A stretch of 64,000 bases of DNA from Candidatus Avelusimicrobium fimicolum (GTDB taxonomy: Bacteria > Elusimicrobiota > Elusimicrobia > Elusimicrobiales > Elusimicrobiaceae). Shown here piece by piece: positions 38,466 to 45,748 of the stretch. The stretch covers positions 9,641 to 73,640 of the forward strand of contig UQJU01000003.1 in NCBI GenBank assembly GCA_900541355.1, given 5' to 3'. A program made the position numbers and the translations under genes. Within the stretch, counting starts at the first letter, position 1. Each line of letters starts with the position of its first letter. Below the pieces are notes generated by a model. That model made no database searches, was not told where the DNA came from, and saw nothing but the letters and a program-made list of their open reading frames with translations.

Positions 38466-39422
38466 TTACAGTTCGTTTTGGGCGAGGACTTCTTGCAAGG
38501 TTTTGGCAGATTTTTGCAAGTCGGCCGCTTCTTGTTCGTTGATTTCAAACGGAACGTGTGTCTCTACTCCGTTTCTGCCCACGATAGCCGGCATACTAAG
38601 CGCAATACCTGAAATGCCGTATTGCCCTTTCATTAAAGAAGAAATCGGCAAGATAGATTTCTCGTCGCGCACGATGGCTTCGCAAATGCGGCGCACGGCC
38701 ATAGCAATACCGTAATAAGTGGCGCGTTTGCGTTTGATAATTTCGTACGCGCTGTTTTTCACCTCATCAGCGATACGTTTCATTGCTTCCTCGTGCTTAA
38801 AGAAACCGCGCATTTCGCAGAATTTGTTTAATTTAATGCCGGACACGTTGGCGCAACTCCAAGCGGCAATTTCGCTGTCGCCGTGTTCGCCGATAATAAA
38901 TGCGTGTACACTGCGGCTGTCCACGTCCAAATGTTGCCCCAAGTTGTATTTCAGGCGCGCCGTATCCAACACGGTTCCGGAACCGAATACACGGCTGGCC
39001 GGGAAGCCGCTTAATTTAATGGCGACGGTAGTCAAAATATCCACCGGGTTGGCTACGATAAGCAAAATGCCTTTGTAATCAATTTTTTTGATTTCCGGGA
39101 TAATAGACTTAAAGATAGCAACGTTCTTTTTGACAAGATCCAAGCGGGTTTCGCCAGGTTTTTGGTTGGCTCCCGCCGTAATAATGATAAGGCCGGCATC
39201 TTTTAAATCGCTATAATCACCGGCATAGATTTTCATCGGTTTGGCAAACGGCAGGCCGTGGCTGATATCCAGGGCTTCGCCTTCGGCGCGGGCTTTATCG
39301 GCATCAATAAGTACCATTTCGGTAAACATACCGCTCTGCATCAAACTAAAAGCGGAGGACGAGCCGACAAATCCGCAGCCAATCATGCCAACTTTGCTAA
39401 AATTGATATAATTTGTTTCCAT
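38466..39422 (-). CDS. ldh: L-lactate dehydrogenase
   Basis: 318-aa NAD-dependent 2-hydroxyacid dehydrogenase; reduces pyruvate to L-lactate. The Rossmann motif is GMIGCGFVGSSSA. The specificity loop ANQKPGETR has Gln87 where malate dehydrogenases have Arg, pointing to lactate. The catalytic His is H180 (GEHGDSE). It regenerates NAD+ in fermentation. A GC hairpin sits just ahead of the AAGGGGGA ribosome-binding site. Same strand as dnaE but with its own promoter signal. Confidence 0.93.
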   Translation of the reverse strand: METNYINFSKVGMIGCGFVGSSSAFSLMQSGMFTEMVLIDADKARAEGEALDISHGLPFAKPMKIYAGDYSDLKDAGLIIITAGANQKPGETRLDLVKKNVAIFKSIIPEIKKIDYKGILLIVANPVDILTTVAIKLSGFPASRVFGSGTVLDTARLKYNLGQHLDVDSRSVHAFIIGEHGDSEIAAWSCANVSGIKLNKFCEMRGFFKHEEAMKRIADEVKNSAYEIIKRKRATYYGIAMAVRRICEAIVRDEKSILPISSLMKGQYGISGIALSMPAIVGRNGVETHVPFEINEQEAADLQKSAKTLQEVLAQNEL

Positions 39423-39430
39423 ACTTTTAC

Positions 39431-39468
39431 TTCCCCCTTGGGGCTTTTGCCCCGCTGCTATTACTATA
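39431..39468 (-). promoter_or_regulatory. ldh leader: -10 box and hairpin beside the ribosome-binding site
   Basis: TATAGT on the minus strand (39463-39468) is a plausible -10. The short transcript leader contains GGGGC-AAAA-GCCCC (39440-39453) immediately before AAGGGGGAA. The hairpin could stabilise the mRNA or mask the ribosome-binding site. Confidence 0.4.
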
Positions 39469-39507
39469 CAAAATCTGTTTCTCTTATGGCCCCATTAAAA
39501 TGAATTA

Positions 39508-42500
39508 CTACTTAAAACTCCACGCGTTGCCCATAGTGTTTTCAATAAATTCCAGCAGCCCTTTGTGGAGCAAAATCCGCTTATTGGTGCGGATACGGTG
39601 CACTTTGTCCGGGTGTTCCTTGGAGGGGACCTCCAAATATATTACGGTGGTTCCGCGCGTCATATCCAAATAAGTACGCAACTTTTGCAGATTATTTTTG
39701 GAATAGTTTGCCGGAATATGGATGGTAAATTCCTTGGCAATATTGGAAATTAAATCCGTTACGCTGCTGACGCCCTTTAAGTTAAGTTCAATGCGTGCGC
39801 TGTCCTCGTCCACCTTAATATCGCCCATAAAGTTCAAAATGGCATTGGGGGCCAATTTGTGCGACATCCCCTCATAGGCCGAAGCAAACGCATTAACCAA
39901 AATAGAGCCGGTACAGTCCTCAATCATCATTTGCGCCCACTCTTTCTTTTGTTTGTTTTGACGTTTTTTAAAGAGTGTAATAATGCCTACAATATTAAGC
40001 CGCCCTGCGGCGCGCCCTTCCAAAATATCAATAATTGGCGTGCAGCGCAGTTGCTTTAAATAGTTTTGGTATTTAGCAATCGGGTGTCCGCTGAAATAAA
40101 GGCCCAAGACCTCTTTTTCATACGCGAGTAACTCGCTTTGGGTAAGCGGGTTCGCCTTAACGGTTGGCTTTTTCTTTACGCTTAACACGGCCGAAAAATC
40201 GTCGCCAAACAGGTTGCCTGCATCTTTTTCTTTTTCTTTGGCTACCAGGTGGGCGGTATCCACGGCATTGTCTATATTGGCTAATAGTGTGGCGCGGACG
40301 GCTTTGGGGTCCTCTCCCGGCAGCATAGAGTCCAATGCCCCGGCCTTGGTTAAACTTTCAATTGTTTTCTTGTTGGCTTGGAACAAGTCAATACGGCTGC
40401 ATAAATCTTCCAACGATTTATAAGGCCCGTCCTTTTTGCGTTCGCTGACGATAGAAAGACACGCTTCTTCCCCAGCGTTTTTAATGGCTTCCAAGGCGTA
40501 GCGGATGTATTCTTTGCCGTCAATTTCTTCAACGGAAAATTCCGGCTCGGATTTATTTACGTCCGGCGGCAGGGTGGAAAAACCCATTTTTTTGGCTTCT
40601 TCCAAATAGGTAACAATTTTGTTTTCCTTATCGTCGGAGCCGATAGCGTTGTGCCCGATTTCGTTAGTCAGGGCCGCGCACATAAATTCAATGGGATAAT
40701 TGGCTTTTAAATACGCGGTTTGATACGACACCAAACCATATGCAAACGAGTGGGATTTGTTAAAACCGTAGCCGGCAAAAGCCTTCATTTGTTCGTAAAT
40801 ATGCGTAGCGATTTTTTCGGAAATGTTATTCTTTTTACAACCCTCTACGAACTTTTTACCGAACTTTTCCATTACGTCTAATTTCTTTTTACCCATAGCC
40901 TTACGCAAAGTATCAGCCTCGCCGGGGGTAAAGCCGCCCAATGTTTTGGAAATTTGCATAATTTGTTCCTGATACACCATACAACCGTAGGTGTCTTTCA
41001 GGGTTTCTTCCAACATAGGTGTTTCATAGACGATTTTTTCTTGTCCGTTTTTGCGGCGCACGAACATATCCATCATACCCGATTCCATCGGCCCGGGGCG
41101 GTAGAGAGCCACCAGGGCGGACACGTCGCTAAATTGGGTCGGCTGCAACTTTTTAATCAGGTCGCGCATACCGCCGCTTTCCAACTGGAAAATGCCCAGC
41201 GTTTTGCACGCGCAAAGCATATCGTAGGTTTTTTTATCGTCCAACGGGATTTTATTAATATCAAAATTGGGGTCGTGGCGGGCGCGAATCATTTTTTCGG
41301 CATTATCAATGACCGTTAAAGTACGCAGCCCCAAAAAGTCCATTTTAAGCAACCCTAAATTGGAACACGGCTCCCCTTCAAACTGCGTAGTAATAGAATC
41401 ACGCGCCCCGCGTGCCAAGGGAACATATTCAGACACGGCGTCCTTGGTAATCAGTACCCCTGCGGCGTGAATGCCCGTGTGGCGTTTTAAGCCTTCAATT
41501 TTGCGGGCCATTTCAAAGAGTTTTTTGCTCTGCGGGTTGCGGTCAATTTCGTTTTTAAGTTCGTTGATTTCCAATGCTTTTTCCAATGTCATTTTGGGGT
41601 CGTTGGGAATCATTTTGGCAATACGGTTGGATTCGGCTACCGGAATTTCCATTGCGCGGGCCACGTCTTTTAAGGCCAGTTTGGCTTTCATTGTTCCAAA
41701 GGTGATAATTTGGGAAACTTTATCGTGTCCGTATTTGCCGCGCACATAGTCAATTACGCGTTCGCGCCCCGCGTCGGACATATCAATATCCAAGTCGGGC
41801 ATACTTACGCGGTCCGGGTTTAAAAAGCGTTCAAACAGCAGTTTGTTGACAATGGGGTCCACGCGCGTAATATCCATACTGTACGCAACCAAAGACCCGG
41901 CGCCGGAACCGCGTCCCGGCCCTATCGGAATTCCGTTTGCGCGTGCCCAGTTAATAAAGTCCTGTACGATAAGGAAGTAGCAGTCAAAGCCCATTGTAAT
42001 AATAACATTAAATTCAAACTCCAACTGTTTCCAATAATGCTCCGGCACATTGCCGTTCATTTTTTTGATAAGCCCTTTGCGGCAAATATCTTTAAAATAT
42101 TCGGCGGAGTTGGGAAACTCTTTGGGAATATCAAAATTCGGCAAAATAAATCCGTGTTTTGGAAATTCCAAATTACATTTTTCGGCAATTTCCAATGTGT
42201 TGGTGCAGGCCTCTGGCGTGTGCGAAAACAGCGCGCACATTTCTTCCGGCGATTTAAAATATAACTCGTGCGACATTTGCAAACGGTTGGGGTCGTTTAA
42301 TGTCTTGCCCGTAGCAATACAAACCGCCACGTCGTGTGCCAGCCAGTCATCCTTTTTGTAATAGTGGCAATCGTTGGTGGCCACTACGGGGATGCCCGTG
42401 CGTTTGGCAACATCTTTTAAAAGAGGCAGTGATTCTACTTCCTCCCGTATGCCGTGGTCCATCAGTTCAATGTAATAATTCCCAACTCCAAAGATATCTT

Positions 42501-42999
42501 GGTATTCTTTGGCAAGCGCACAGGCTTTTTCAAAGCCGCCCGGCTCGCGGACATATTGGGATAAAAAACCCTTTAAACAGCCGGATAAACAGAGTAATCC
42601 TCCGCTGTGTTGGGCTAAAATTTCCTTGTCTATGCGCGGGTGGTAATAAAAGCCGTCCACCCAGGCCATAGAGTTTAATTTCATTAAATTGCGGTAGCCC
42701 TCGTAGTTGCGGGCCAATAGGGTTAAGTGTCCGGTGCGCGATTTGTCTTTTTCGTTATATTTGCCTTCGGTAATGTAGAACTCGCACCCGATAATAGGCT
42801 TGATACCTGCCGCACGGCCTGTGTCGTAAAAGTCCAGCGCGCCGTACATATTGCCGTGGTCGGTCATTGCCATAGCGGGAATACCCTGCGCCGCTAAATC
42901 TTGCAAAAATTGCGAAGGTTTATGGTTGGATGAGATGCGCAGCATCCCGTCCAAGAGAGAATATTCCGTGTGGTTGTGCAGTTGTACAAATTCAGCCAT
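39508..42999 (-). CDS. dnaE: DNA polymerase III subunit alpha
   Basis: 1,163-aa replicative polymerase of the DnaE1 type. The N-terminal PHP domain has LHNHTEYSLLDG. The catalytic palm has PDLDIDMSDAGRERVIDYV with the acidic triad. The fingers VYQEQIMQISKTLGGFTPGEADTLRKAMGKK follow, then the C-terminal tandem HhH and OB fold. The start is at MAEFVQLHNH because the family begins there; a frame extending about 70 codons upstream has no ribosome-binding site and runs into the divergent Nudix promoter. Confidence 0.97.
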   Translation of the reverse strand: MAEFVQLHNHTEYSLLDGMLRISSNHKPSQFLQDLAAQGIPAMAMTDHGNMYGALDFYDTGRAAGIKPIIGCEFYITEGKYNEKDKSRTGHLTLLARNYEGYRNLMKLNSMAWVDGFYYHPRIDKEILAQHSGGLLCLSGCLKGFLSQYVREPGGFEKACALAKEYQDIFGVGNYYIELMDHGIREEVESLPLLKDVAKRTGIPVVATNDCHYYKKDDWLAHDVAVCIATGKTLNDPNRLQMSHELYFKSPEEMCALFSHTPEACTNTLEIAEKCNLEFPKHGFILPNFDIPKEFPNSAEYFKDICRKGLIKKMNGNVPEHYWKQLEFEFNVIITMGFDCYFLIVQDFINWARANGIPIGPGRGSGAGSLVAYSMDITRVDPIVNKLLFERFLNPDRVSMPDLDIDMSDAGRERVIDYVRGKYGHDKVSQIITFGTMKAKLALKDVARAMEIPVAESNRIAKMIPNDPKMTLEKALEINELKNEIDRNPQSKKLFEMARKIEGLKRHTGIHAAGVLITKDAVSEYVPLARGARDSITTQFEGEPCSNLGLLKMDFLGLRTLTVIDNAEKMIRARHDPNFDINKIPLDDKKTYDMLCACKTLGIFQLESGGMRDLIKKLQPTQFSDVSALVALYRPGPMESGMMDMFVRRKNGQEKIVYETPMLEETLKDTYGCMVYQEQIMQISKTLGGFTPGEADTLRKAMGKKKLDVMEKFGKKFVEGCKKNNISEKIATHIYEQMKAFAGYGFNKSHSFAYGLVSYQTAYLKANYPIEFMCAALTNEIGHNAIGSDDKENKIVTYLEEAKKMGFSTLPPDVNKSEPEFSVEEIDGKEYIRYALEAIKNAGEEACLSIVSERKKDGPYKSLEDLCSRIDLFQANKKTIESLTKAGALDSMLPGEDPKAVRATLLANIDNAVDTAHLVAKEKEKDAGNLFGDDFSAVLSVKKKPTVKANPLTQSELLAYEKEVLGLYFSGHPIAKYQNYLKQLRCTPIIDILEGRAAGRLNIVGIITLFKKRQNKQKKEWAQMMIEDCTGSILVNAFASAYEGMSHKLAPNAILNFMGDIKVDEDSARIELNLKGVSSVTDLISNIAKEFTIHIPANYSKNNLQKLRTYLDMTRGTTVIYLEVPSKEHPDKVHRIRTNKRILLHKGLLEFIENTMGNAWSFK

Positions 43000-43058
43000 A
43001 GAGGCAAATCCTTTTAAATGGGCGGACAGATAAACGGTCCGGGCGGGTCCAAATGTTA

Positions 43059-43064
43059 TAAGAT
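43059..43064 (+). promoter_or_regulatory. -10 box of a leaderless promoter (Nudix-like gene)
   Basis: TAAGAT ends 6 nt before the ATG at 43071. Alternatively TATAAG at 43057 ends 8 nt before it. No ribosome-binding site is visible. Confidence 0.5.
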
Positions 43065-43070
43065 ATTTAT

Positions 43071-43631
43071 ATGAAACATTATAGTAAATTAAAAGAGACA
43101 ACGATTTCCTCCAAAACACTCTATAAGGGTGTATTGGGTGTAAAGATGGACGAAGTAAAATTGGTAAACGGTAAAACCTCCACCCGGTTGTATTTTGACC
43201 ACCGCGGAGCAAGCGGTGTGCTGCCGGTAGAGGACGGATACGTCTATTTAGTCCAGCAATACCGCTACCCGATTGGCCAGGTTACTTTGGAAATTCCAGC
43301 CGGAAAGCGTGAGGAAAACCAAACTTTTTTGATGTGCGCCGAAGCCGAACTCAAACAAGAAACAGGCCTGACGGCTAAAAACCTGCAAGAGGTAATGACC
43401 TTTCATCCTTGTAATGCTTTTTCCAACGAAGTGCAGCATTTGTACTTGGCAACGGGGCTGACCAGAGGGGAATACCAACCGGACGAGGACGAGTTTTTGA
43501 ATTTAGAGAGAATTCCTTTGGATAAAGCCTATCAAATGGTGGAAAATGGCGAAATCACGGATGCCAAAACGGTGCTTATGCTCCAATGGTATAGAATACA
43601 TTTTCCTAGTTTTTTTACCGAAAAAAAGTAG
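43071..43631 (+). CDS. Nudix-fold protein with a degenerate Nudix box
   Basis: 186-aa protein with the ADP-ribose pyrophosphatase-like layout (YLVQQYRYPIGQVTLEIPAGKR). The Nudix box from G78 reads G-x5-Q84-x7-A92-E93-L-x-Q96-E97-x-G99. The expected pattern G-x5-E-x7-R-E-U-x-E-E-x-G has E, R and the first E of the EE pair replaced by Q, A and Q. Metal-ligand glutamates are therefore partly missing: it may have altered or no hydrolase activity, or a binding/sensing role. Divergent from dnaE. Confidence 0.75.
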   Translation: MKHYSKLKETTISSKTLYKGVLGVKMDEVKLVNGKTSTRLYFDHRGASGVLPVEDGYVYLVQQYRYPIGQVTLEIPAGKREENQTFLMCAEAELKQETGLTAKNLQEVMTFHPCNAFSNEVQHLYLATGLTRGEYQPDEDEFLNLERIPLDKAYQMVENGEITDAKTVLMLQWYRIHFPSFFTEKK

Positions 43632-43655
43632 CAAAAAGTCGTTGCGCAACGCGTT

Positions 43656-43744
43656 ATAAAAAGTAGAGTTGAACGGACCTTTTGATAACCCGCCCAACCG
43701 GGCTCCAATAAATCAAAATATTTTCTGTTCAACTCGCTTTTTAT
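43656..43744. repeat. Inverted-repeat element in a 270-bp gene-free region
   Basis: Between the Nudix and nuclease genes, ATAAAAAG-TA-GAGTTGAAC (43656-43674) pairs with GTTCAACTC-G-CTTTTTAT (43727-43744); the arms are 17 of about 19 identical and lie 52 nt apart. It may be a small MITE-like element or a large structured RNA hairpin. The rest of the stretch to 43897 has one partly palindromic CCGGACGG...CCGTACGG but no credible gene. Confidence 0.5.
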
Positions 43745-43897
43745 CGGCAACGCACCTTCGGCCTCAATAGACTACTGTCAAGTGGGAAAAGGGGTGTTTT
43801 TGCCTTATACGCACTAGCCGGACGGACCGAGACCCGTACGGAGTTTGCTTTTTCGTTTAACGGTGGCCCAAAGGGTTGCCAAAAATAACCAAAGAAT

Positions 43898-44392
43898 CTA
43901 CTTTTTAGACTTGGTGCCCCCGTCATAGGGGTCGCCTAATTCGCGGCGGATAAGTTCGTCAGCCAGGTTTTTGCCCTCGCCGTTGGTTACATCACACAGC
44001 AGGCGGAAATATTTATCCCGGCCGCAGTCGGAAAGTGTAATAGGTTTTTGGTCCAAAAACGCTTGGGTAAATTCCTTAGCCATTTGTGCCAATTTCTTTT
44101 CTCTGCCCGTCTTGCTCTTGATTTCGGGGGTGTCCACCCCGCGCACGCGCACAGGTACTTTTTCACAATACACGGCAAGGGAACAATTTAAGTTAATTTT
44201 AAATGTATCCCCGTCATATACCGAGGCAACAGACACATTTTTAAATATTTCCCCGTCCTCCACTTCGCCTGTTTGGGTGAGCGGTTTCCCCTGCTGTTGC
44301 ATAATGTACAAAACAGCGGTGGCAATAACCGTTGCCCAAAATTTTACCTGCTTGTTGGTCTTGCGCGCGGAGATTTTTCTTTTGCGGGGCAT
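43898..44392 (-). CDS. Staphylococcal nuclease (SNase)-like protein
   Basis: 164-aa thermonuclease-type enzyme with an N-terminal membrane segment or signal anchor (about 17-31). The active-site pattern is D60-G-D62-T63, R82, D87-T-P-E90, and R130 in DKYFR; together they match the catalytic set of S. aureus nuclease (D21, R35, E43, R87). Likely a Ca2+-dependent extracytoplasmic nuclease. It abuts the lipid kinase gene (no gap) and is last in a three-gene operon. Confidence 0.85.
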   Translation of the reverse strand: MPRKRKISARKTNKQVKFWATVIATAVLYIMQQQGKPLTQTGEVEDGEIFKNVSVASVYDGDTFKINLNCSLAVYCEKVPVRVRGVDTPEIKSKTGREKKLAQMAKEFTQAFLDQKPITLSDCGRDKYFRLLCDVTNGEGKNLADELIRRELGDPYDGGTKSKK

Positions 44393-45280
44393 TTATTTCT
44401 CCGGGAACAGTACATTTAGCGCGCCGGGCTGTATGGTAATTTCCAGTTGGTCTTTGGTTTTGCGGGGTTCGCCGTCCACGTGATAAACAATGTCGCCAGG
44501 CAAACGGATAACCGCGTGCTTGGCGTGCGTGGTTTCCGTAATGCCAAAGGGCCGCCAGTTATCGGTAAAGAAAGACGGAGCCGCCAGGGCAAGTTTCCAT
44601 TTGGGAGCATCTTGCACGATAACCATATCCAGTTCGCCGTCGCTTAAATTGGCTTTGGGGGCAATTTTAAAATTACTGCCATATTGGCGGCCGTTGGCAA
44701 AAACCAACGTCAGGGGCGATAACGTGCAAGGAGTGCCGTCCAAATCCAACTGTAAGGTTTTAGGCTTGTAAGAAAAAACTGTCTGTGCGCCGATTTTAAA
44801 ATAAGGCCACATCCCGCGGATTCCTGTTTTCCCCTGCTCCATAAATTTCCAGGCAATTTCGGCTTCAATGCCGACCCCGGCTAAATTTAAAAAGAGTTCT
44901 CCGTTAGCGCGGCCCGCATCGCACTTGTGCACTTGGGCGCGTTGCAAGCGCATAACGGCTTCTTCAAACAAAAGGGGCATACCCAGTTCGCGCGCAAATC
45001 CGTTTCCCGACCCCTTAGGGACTACACCTAATGCCGTATTTGTACCCACCAGCCCGCGTGCGGTTTCGTTAATAGTGCCGTCCCCGCCGATTGCCACCAC
45101 GGCTTCATATCCGTTGGCGGCGGCTTCTTGGGCCAGTTCCGTGGCGTGTCCGGCGGACTTAGTCAGGCGCATATCGGCCCCCGGAAAATTGAGTTGGATA
45201 CATTTTGCCATTGTTTCCAGCCGATCTTGGTCCAGAAGGGTTTTCCCGCTTTTAGGATTTAAAATAAAAAGAATTTTCAT
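44393..45280 (-). CDS. Diacylglycerol kinase-family lipid kinase (YegS-like)
   Basis: 295-aa NAD/diacylglycerol-kinase-like protein; the nucleotide loop AIGGDGTINETARGL and the catalytic region KGSGNGFARELGMP are clear. Family members phosphorylate diacylglycerol or other lipids; the substrate here is not resolved. It ends directly before the nuclease gene and overlaps the upstream small membrane protein by 4 nt. Confidence 0.88.
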   Translation of the reverse strand: MKILFILNPKSGKTLLDQDRLETMAKCIQLNFPGADMRLTKSAGHATELAQEAAANGYEAVVAIGGDGTINETARGLVGTNTALGVVPKGSGNGFARELGMPLLFEEAVMRLQRAQVHKCDAGRANGELFLNLAGVGIEAEIAWKFMEQGKTGIRGMWPYFKIGAQTVFSYKPKTLQLDLDGTPCTLSPLTLVFANGRQYGSNFKIAPKANLSDGELDMVIVQDAPKWKLALAAPSFFTDNWRPFGITETTHAKHAVIRLPGDIVYHVDGEPRKTKDQLEITIQPGALNVLFPEK

Positions 45281-45615
45281 AATTTTTTCAGTTGTTCTTC
45301 TTCCGTTTGGCTGTTTTTAATGGTTTCGCACAAGCGTTCGGTTTTTAAGAGGCCGTTGCCTATTTGGGCCACTTTGCTTCCGGCAGATAATACAAACATC
45401 ATCAGTACCGCAAAAAGACCGAGGTTTGCCAATGTGCTTAAATTTTTCATTGGCAGTAACATAGGCCCGTATTGGGTATTAATTTGCATATCCGCAAATT
45501 GCATAACGGGCATTACGGCCCCGCCGTTTACAAACACCTTGTACATCCCGGTTAGGGAGAAAAAAATTAATCCTAATCCGGCGCAAATCAGTAAGTATCC
45601 AAAAATTTTGTTCAT
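45277..45615 (-). CDS. Small two-helix membrane protein of unknown function
   Basis: 112-aa protein from MNKIFGYLLICAGLGLIFF with two hydrophobic segments (about 5-28 and 62-82) and a charged C-terminal tail. No family is recognised. It overlaps the lipid kinase by 4 nt. The start is supported by a TATAAT exactly 6 nt upstream; an earlier in-frame ATG at 45681 would lie before that box. Confidence 0.6.
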   Translation of the reverse strand: MNKIFGYLLICAGLGLIFFSLTGMYKVFVNGGAVMPVMQFADMQINTQYGPMLLPMKNLSTLANLGLFAVLMMFVLSAGSKVAQIGNGLLKTERLCETIKNSQTEEEQLKKL

Positions 45616-45621
45616 AGAAAA

Positions 45622-45627
45622 ATTATA
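45622..45627 (-). promoter_or_regulatory. -10 box of a leaderless promoter (membrane protein-lipid kinase-nuclease operon)
   Basis: TATAAT ends 6 nt before the ATG at 45615, with no ribosome-binding site. Confidence 0.65.
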
Positions 45628-45748
45628 ACAAAACAAACAGGCCATCTGTAAGTTTGTCCGTTCAAAAACAGCAACCGCCACGCGGGGAAGCCTCTGTATT
45701 TGATATACTTTATTATATATGTATTAAATGCTATGTTAAGAAGGTTTT

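Noticed and set aside
43741..43926. 61-codon open frame on the minus strand in the gap after the Nudix gene
   Set aside because: No start signal, overlaps the nuclease gene and the inverted-repeat arm, and shows no family motif.
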